Below, in pieces: positions 1 through 5,688 of a stretch of DNA of 5,688 nt. The stretch's first letter is position 1; every line of letters starts with the position of its first letter. Position numbers and translations under genes: made by a program. The stretch is from an uncultured Verrucomicrobiae bacterium (GTDB taxonomy: Bacteria; Verrucomicrobiota; Verrucomicrobiia; Verrucomicrobiales; Akkermansiaceae). The DNA lies in the NCBI GenBank assembly GCA_937957985.1, contig CALGOH010000157.1:1-5688 (forward strand), read 5' to 3'. A model generated the notes under the pieces. It ran no database searches. It was not told the DNA's origin and was given only the letters and a program-made list of their open reading frames with translations.

Positions 1-262
1 TGCTGTAGATCTTCGTGCCGGGCTCGATGGTCAGCGTCGTTCCGGCGGGAACGTAGACACGATCCGTCAGGATGTAGGTGTTGTCAGCCGTCCATGTGGT
101 GTCGTTCGCGAGGACCGGCGTGCTCCAGTCGACCGCGTTCTTGTCGATGTTGGATAGCTGGGTCGCTACCACGTCGATATCGGCCGCCGGCGACGCGATG
201 ATGGCGCCGATGCCCAGCAGACCTGTAACCCATGCGGGTTTGATCATGTTGTGTCGTTTCAT
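1..262 (-). CDS. Exported protein with beta-helix-like repeat, N-terminal part only
   Basis: This is an open frame of 87 codons that runs off the left edge of the window. It starts at the ATG at 262-260 (MKRHNMIKPAW). Residues 1-8 are basic, residues 9-23 are hydrophobic (WVTGLLGIGAIIA), and ASPAAD at about 23-28 offers a signal peptidase I site, so the product is probably exported. No lipobox cysteine is present. The mature start contains TTWTADNTYILTDRVYVPAG and then TLTIEPGTKIYS (residues 77-87). This pattern is recalled from secreted proteins of Bacteroidota, Verrucomicrobiota and some Proteobacteria that form right-handed beta-helix-like folds and often sit beside TonB-dependent receptors. 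No clear Shine-Dalgarno sequence precedes this ATG or the in-frame ATG at codon 6, so the exact start is open. The gene follows the receptor gene on the same strand after 145 bases. A role in binding or presenting a substrate at the surface is inference only, and the full length is unknown. Confidence 0.72.
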   Translation of the reverse strand, partial: MKRHNMIKPAWVTGLLGIGAIIASPAADIDVVATQLSNIDKNAVDWSTPVLANDTTWTADNTYILTDRVYVPAGTTLTIEPGTKIYS

Positions 263-293
263 TTTCGATTTCGGTTTCGGAGACAGGATGGAT

Positions 294-323
294 CGCCGTC
301 CGATCAGTCCGACCGGAGCGGCG
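294..323 (-). other. Imperfect stem-loop between receptor gene and next gene
   Basis: In the minus-strand transcript, CGCCG-C-TCCGGTC can pair with GATCGGA-CGGCG around a five-base loop (GGACT). The stem has 12 pairs, with one bulged C and one G-U pair. It lies 84 bases after the receptor stop codon and ends 31 bases before the ATG of the next gene. No run of U follows, so it is not a standard intrinsic terminator. It could be a weak terminator, a processing or stability element, or a 5' leader structure of the downstream gene. The G-U pair exists only in the minus-strand RNA and not in the plus strand, which mildly favours a role in the minus-strand transcript. Confidence 0.4.
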
Positions 324-407
324 CGGAACCCTAGGCAGCGTGGTGAAGACCGAAGGAATGCTTTCCTGAAACGGATTCGTCACCCGACCCGGGGATCCGC
401 CGGCGCT

Positions 408-3400
408 TCAGAACGAGCACTTCATCTCGACGAAATAGGTCCGCTGCGCCGCGAAGGTGCGGTGGGTTCTTCCGTCCAATGTGGCGGCCCCGCCCCTCCA
501 CACCAACTCCCTGTCGGTCGCGAACAGGTTCTTGACCCCGGCCCCGAGCTCGAACGCGAGGCCGGACCTTTCATCTTCCCATGTCTTCCTGAGAATAAGA
601 TCGAGTGACTGGATCGACTGCTGCTCGAGATTCGGATCAGCCTCGGTTCTCCGGAGAATGGTGTTGTACGCCCCGGTGAAGTTGTAGACAAGGTTCGCAC
701 TGAAGCCCCACTCCTCATGCTCGTAGCCGAGGTTGACGTTGGCCAGCCACTCGGGTTGGTAGGGGAAATTCACGGAAGTGGTTTCGAACATGCCGGTCGA
801 AGGATTCTCAACCTCGTAGAGCAACTCCGCGTCGATGTAGGTCATGTTGGCCGCGATCGAGAAGGGACCCAGGTCCTGGACGCTCACCTCGAACTCGATC
901 CCGCTCAGGCTGCTGTTCTCGCCGTTGCTGTAGGTGATGAGGTCGGCGGATCTGCGTTCCTCGATCACGGGATCCTTGATCACCTTGTGGAAGAAGCTCA
1001 CCCGGGCAGATGCCGAGTCGCTGATCAGATACTCGATCGCGAGATCATAACTGGTGATCTCGGAGTTTGACAGCAACGGGTTTCCCAGCCGGATGATTCC
1101 GGTCGACAGGTCGATCGATTTCGTGGGAAGCCACTCGTAGAAGGTCGGCCTGGCCGCGGCGCGCGACCATCCCGCGATGACGTTCAGGCTGCCATCGAAA
1201 AAATTACCCCCGGCGGTCACCGAAGGAAGCAGTTCCTCGTATTCCTGAGGCTGGAGATTCTGGAACTCCGGCGGAAGGATCGGCGCGGGATCGAGAATCT
1301 TCGCGGAACGGACCTCCTTCTCGTAGCGGACTCCGCCGCGCAGGAACCAGTCGTCGCGAAACCACTCACCCCCGAGATAGTGGGAGGAGATCGTGTGGGT
1401 GCCCTCGACATTGTTGATGAGCTGCGCGGGCGGACTCAGGTTGTTGCCAAGGGTATTGTCATTGAAATAGACCGAGTTCTCCCAGTATCCCGTGATGAAA
1501 TCGCGCAACAGTTCCGGGTTCTCGACAAACTCCTCACCCAGAGCCACCATCACATCCTCCGGCAGGCCGTAGATGCTGTTGCCCGCCGCATCCTTGAACT
1601 CAGGGATCAGATCGTAGATCGATATCTGGGAGGTCCTTTCCTTCTCCATGTCGGCAAACCCGGCGTTCAGCCTCACACCGCTCGACTCGTCCTCCTCGCT
1701 GAAATAGTAGGGAAGATCGAGGTCGATCCGCTGATCGACGGTATTCTCCCTGATCGTCTGGACCGTCCTCGGCGAGAAGTTGCCCGGTCCGGCACCTTGG
1801 GTAATGCCCAGGAGCGCGAGGGTGTCGATGGTCCCCAGTGAAGGATCGACCACCGGATACTGGCTCGTCACCCCCGAGATCGCCCGGTTCACATTGGCTT
1901 GCGGCACGCCCTTCGACAGCAGGAAATCGGCGGCCTCATCGAGCGACTGGAAGTCCGGTGCGTCCGGAAAGGACCGGGCAATCTGGCTGTAGAGTCGCTG
2001 GTTCGCGATGTCCCTGGCCTCCTGGAACGCCTCCTCGTCGGTGAAGTCCAGCGTGGTCCACTGAAACAGTGAATAGTTCGGCCGGTCCTCCAATGCATCG
2101 GACTCGGTGAACACCCACTGGACCGAAGGGCCGCGTTCTCCGAGCTTGTGCTTTCCGGCGAGTTGGAAGAGTTCGAGATCCTGCTCGACCAGGTCGATTT
2201 CGTCGAAGTTGCGGCGCAGCGTCGCCGACGCGCCGTAGAGCGCCGTGGTCGCATCGAAGAAATCGCCACTCCCGTAGGTCTCGCCATCCTCGATGTCCCT
2301 GGCGATCGTCACGTTGTCCTGCGTGATGTTCTTCCTGAAGTAGGTGGCCGTGATCTCGTGGAGATCGGCGAACTTGAGACCGGCCGCCGCGTAGAGATTC
2401 CACTCATACTGGCGTTGGTAGTCCTCCTGGTCCCAGGTGTTGCCATTGACCCGGAGGATTGGCGAGGCATTGAAGCTGTCCTCCGACTTCCCGCCACCCG
2501 CCACGAGGAAGCCGAAGTCGAGGTCCTCGGTGATCGAGAAGGTGTTGCCAATGGCCGCGCTGAAAGACTCCTCATCGCGGGTCTTGCGGGCCACCGGACG
2601 CAGGCTGCGTGTGCTGAACAACGTCCTCCATGCCTCCTGGGCCTCGGGAACCGTTGGCGGATCGCCGGGATTCCTCTCGGGAGTTCCCGGGATCAGAAAA
2701 CCATTGGGGCCGGTGATCGAGTCGCGGTCGATCTTCCTCGAATTGTCGATACCCCGGAAGTACTGGAGATTGCTGTCCTCCGGCAGCCACATCTGGTCGG
2801 GCAGCGACGGGTTGAACTCCCGCTTCACCTTGAAGCTGACCACCGGTTCCTCCGGGAACACCTTGGTCTGGAGGTCGATCGCCGCTCCCCCGAAGTCACC
2901 CAACAGTTGCTCCCGATAGAGCTTGTCGACCACGATGGCCCGCATCGCGGAGGTTGGGAAAAGATCGAGCCGGACCGCCTTCCGGTCGGGCACCGCCGAG
3001 GAGATCTGCCCGCCGTTGAGCGTGGTGGTGACGTAGCGGTCTGCCAGTCCGCGCACGACCGCGAAGGCCCCGTCGACGACGTTCGCTCCCGAAACCTTCT
3101 CAAGCGCCTCGCCCGCATCGCTGACCGCGGCTTTGGCGAAGTCCTCCTCGGTCATCCCGCTTCGCAAGGTCGGACTCGCGATCTCAAGATCCAGGTTGAA
3201 GTCGCCCTGGTTGCCCTCGGAATACTCCCCCACCACCGACTCGGTCTCCAGCAGGAATTCCCCCTCGGCGGTGTCCACCGCCGGTTTCTTGCGGAGGGCG
3301 ATGCGGACTTCGGCGGGTGTCCCCGGACGCGGACTCGCGGCCACGGATGCCATCGAGTACTCCAGCTTCAACGCCTCGACCGTGTAGTCGCCGGGAGGGA

Positions 3401-4220
3401 GTCCACCGATCTCGAACCGACCCTGGGCGTCGGTGATGTCCTCGCGGCCCTGGCCGATGACGATGACGCTCGCTCCGGCGATGGGATCGAGCGTGGTGAC
3501 GTCCGAGACCTCGCCGGTGATCACGCAGTTGCCCTGCTCGCGCTCGACCGGAAGGAGGTCTCGCGGCTCGCCGCCGGTGGCTCCGGGATCGGCGGGATCC
3601 TCGCCGGGGTCGGCCGGTTCGGCGGGCGTCCACGCCCCGTCGTCCTCATCCGGCGGGCCGATTCCCACCTCGTCATCCGGCATCGGATCGGTGGGGAGGT
3701 CTTCATCAACTTCATCGTTGTCGCCCGTTTGCTCGGTGACGGTCGCATCGAGAGCACTGTCGTCTCCGGTCTCTCCGGCCAGCAACCTGAGGAAGGGCGA
3801 CGTCTCGTTGCCATACCCCGCAAGCGGATCGGGAAGCTCGAAAACGGCGGGAATGACCTCCTCGCCCTGCTGCCAGGGGGCGAGCCATGGGGGCGGGAGG
3901 TCGGCCGGGCCGTGTGGCTGGTTGTCAGGCAGGAGTCTCTGACTTCCTCCTCCACCCGGCGACGCCACCGGATCCTTGCTCGGAAGCAGTTCCGCGGAGG
4001 CGGTCACTCCGGCGGAGACGGGCAGGCTTTCGATGGCCATCGCCGGGTGGAACACCAGACCGGGAAAGGTGCAGGAAAGCAGCAGCAACGCGGCCCGTCG
4101 CCGGCGCAGATCTTCTCCGAGTCCATACGCGGACCACAAGTCGGCCCAGCAAACAAACAGCCGTCGCAGCGGCATGAAAATGGAGGGAGGCAGCGACGGC
4201 ATCACGTGCCCGCGGGGCAT
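408..4220 (-). CDS. TonB-dependent outer membrane receptor with carboxypeptidase-like domain
   Basis: A 1270-residue outer membrane receptor, expected to import a ligand using TonB-ExbBD energy; the substrate cannot be told. Residues 38-62 look like a signal peptide (RRRR, then AALLLLSC, ending at AMA|I), preceded by an unusually long N-region. Residues 63-229 are a low-complexity linker, very acidic and Pro/Gly-rich from about 150. Residues 232-311 form a carboxypeptidase-regulatory-like beta-sandwich (GASVIVIGQGREDITDAQGR, then GLPPGDYTVEA). A TonB box may lie near 326-330 (TESVV), uncertain. The plug spans about 340-455 (EALEKVSGANVV, VVRGLADRY, LNGG, DRKAVRLDLFP, GDFGGAAIDLQTK). The rest is the barrel, with a typical late segment GWSRAAARPTFYEWLP (1017-1032), GNPLL...S.ITSYDLAIEY, and a terminal aromatic residue in EMKCSF. 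The start is supported by a Shine-Dalgarno sequence six bases upstream; ATGs at codons 7 and 16 lack one. It is longer than most receptors, owing to the linker and two large barrel inserts. The family call is secure; the taxonomic subgroup is inferred. Confidence 0.93.
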   Translation of the reverse strand: MPRGHVMPSLPPSIFMPLRRLFVCWADLWSAYGLGEDLRRRRAALLLLSCTFPGLVFHPAMAIESLPVSAGVTASAELLPSKDPVASPGGGGSQRLLPDNQPHGPADLPPPWLAPWQQGEEVIPAVFELPDPLAGYGNETSPFLRLLAGETGDDSALDATVTEQTGDNDEVDEDLPTDPMPDDEVGIGPPDEDDGAWTPAEPADPGEDPADPGATGGEPRDLLPVEREQGNCVITGEVSDVTTLDPIAGASVIVIGQGREDITDAQGRFEIGGLPPGDYTVEALKLEYSMASVAASPRPGTPAEVRIALRKKPAVDTAEGEFLLETESVVGEYSEGNQGDFNLDLEIASPTLRSGMTEEDFAKAAVSDAGEALEKVSGANVVDGAFAVVRGLADRYVTTTLNGGQISSAVPDRKAVRLDLFPTSAMRAIVVDKLYREQLLGDFGGAAIDLQTKVFPEEPVVSFKVKREFNPSLPDQMWLPEDSNLQYFRGIDNSRKIDRDSITGPNGFLIPGTPERNPGDPPTVPEAQEAWRTLFSTRSLRPVARKTRDEESFSAAIGNTFSITEDLDFGFLVAGGGKSEDSFNASPILRVNGNTWDQEDYQRQYEWNLYAAAGLKFADLHEITATYFRKNITQDNVTIARDIEDGETYGSGDFFDATTALYGASATLRRNFDEIDLVEQDLELFQLAGKHKLGERGPSVQWVFTESDALEDRPNYSLFQWTTLDFTDEEAFQEARDIANQRLYSQIARSFPDAPDFQSLDEAADFLLSKGVPQANVNRAISGVTSQYPVVDPSLGTIDTLALLGITQGAGPGNFSPRTVQTIRENTVDQRIDLDLPYYFSEEDESSGVRLNAGFADMEKERTSQISIYDLIPEFKDAAGNSIYGLPEDVMVALGEEFVENPELLRDFITGYWENSVYFNDNTLGNNLSPPAQLINNVEGTHTISSHYLGGEWFRDDWFLRGGVRYEKEVRSAKILDPAPILPPEFQNLQPQEYEELLPSVTAGGNFFDGSLNVIAGWSRAAARPTFYEWLPTKSIDLSTGIIRLGNPLLSNSEITSYDLAIEYLISDSASARVSFFHKVIKDPVIEERRSADLITYSNGENSSLSGIEFEVSVQDLGPFSIAANMTYIDAELLYEVENPSTGMFETTSVNFPYQPEWLANVNLGYEHEEWGFSANLVYNFTGAYNTILRRTEADPNLEQQSIQSLDLILRKTWEDERSGLAFELGAGVKNLFATDRELVWRGGAATLDGRTHRTFAAQRTYFVEMKCSF

Positions 4221-4226
4221 AGCGAT

Positions 4227-4233
4227 TCACCCC
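4227..4233 (-). promoter_or_regulatory. Ribosome binding site of the receptor gene
   Basis: The minus strand reads GGGGTGA, then six bases (ATCGCT), then the ATG at 4220-4218. GGTGA matches the usual complement of the 16S rRNA 3' end (GGAGGTGA) at good spacing. The in-frame ATGs at codons 7 and 16 have no such element, so this site decides the start. I see no convincing -10/-35 promoter in the 133-base gap. Confidence 0.6.
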
Positions 4234-4252
4234 GTTCCGACGAAGTGGGCCG

Positions 4253-4272
4253 CCGTGACGGTTTCGTCACGG
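4253..4272 (-). other. Perfect 8-bp inverted repeat in the leader of the receptor gene
   Basis: CCGTGACG and CGTCACGG flank four bases; the minus-strand RNA reads CCGTGACG-AAAC-CGTCACGG. The hairpin ends 32 bases before the receptor ATG and upstream of its ribosome binding site. No U-run follows. It may be a leader hairpin, a protein-binding dyad, or part of a composite structure with the second inverted repeat at 4298-4319, with which it shares the GTGACG/CGTCAC core. Confidence 0.5.
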
Positions 4273-4297
4273 AGCCCCGGCGCAGCGCGCGAGCGTT

Positions 4298-4319
4298 CGT
4301 CACTTCCCGCGAAGTGACG
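4298..4319 (-). terminator. Perfect 9-bp inverted repeat after ftsH, possible transcript end
   Basis: CGTCACTTC and GAAGTGACG flank four bases; the minus-strand RNA reads CGTCACTTC-GCGG-GAAGTGACG. The repeat begins 34 bases after the ftsH stop codon, a usual place for a 3' end hairpin. The bases after it (AACGCTCG) contain no U-tract, so a classical intrinsic terminator is not shown. It may instead protect the 3' end, act with Rho, or act as a dyad for a DNA-binding protein. The structure is certain; the role as terminator is a weak inference. Confidence 0.35.
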
Positions 4320-4353
4320 GATCTTGGAACGCGCCGATCCTGCGCGAATCAGA

Positions 4354-5688
<1,335 letters not shown>

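Noticed and set aside
354..367. Inverted repeat AGGAA-n4-TTCCT in the gap after the receptor gene
   Set aside because: The stem is only five pairs and AT-rich with no U-tract after it; this is expected by chance in a gap of this size.
84..383. A 99-codon minus-strand frame across the gap and the start of the exported-protein gene
   Set aside because: It overlaps the exported-protein gene in another frame and gives a His/Arg-rich product with no family likeness, whereas the frame starting at 262 gives a signal peptide and a known-type repeat.
4221..4353. A sigma-70 type promoter for the receptor gene
   Set aside because: I looked for TTGACA/TATAAT-like boxes on the minus strand and found no pair with acceptable spacing; the gap is too GC-rich to call one by eye.

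Overview
The window is GC-rich (roughly 60-65% by eye). All three supported genes lie on the minus strand, in the order partial ftsH, a large TonB-dependent outer membrane receptor, and the 5' end of a small-substrate-free exported protein with beta-helix-like sequence. The receptor shows a Gram-negative, diderm bacterium. The plug region of the receptor (a VRGLADRY...LNGG...PDRKAVRLDLFP...FGG pattern), its fused carboxypeptidase-like domain and the flavour of the FtsH sequence suggest Verrucomicrobiota or a close PVC relative. That placement rests on remembered family resemblance, not on a search.

Layout, read in the direction of transcription (right to left). 5688-4354 is the C-terminal 444 residues of FtsH, the membrane-anchored AAA+ zinc protease. 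Its N-terminus and most of its Walker A loop lie outside the window. 4353-4221 is a 133-base gap with two perfect inverted repeats and a good Shine-Dalgarno sequence for the next gene. 4220-408 is a 1270-residue receptor with signal peptide, long acidic Pro/Asp/Gly-rich linker, carboxypeptidase-regulatory-like domain, plug and beta-barrel. 407-263 is a 145-base gap with one imperfect 12-bp stem-loop. 262-1 is the first 87 codons of an exported protein whose first mature repeat resembles proteins often found near receptors of this kind.

FtsH is a housekeeping protein and probably has no functional link to the other two. The receptor and the following exported protein face the same way and may form one uptake or surface-binding unit, but the 145-base gap and the stem-loop leave co-transcription unproven. 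The substrate cannot be read from the sequence. I see no CRISPR array, transposase, tRNA, rRNA or phage gene. I found no convincing undescribed system. The points most worth a second look are the paired hairpins after ftsH, the acidic linker, the two-cysteine pattern of the receptor, and the receptor plus exported-protein pairing.
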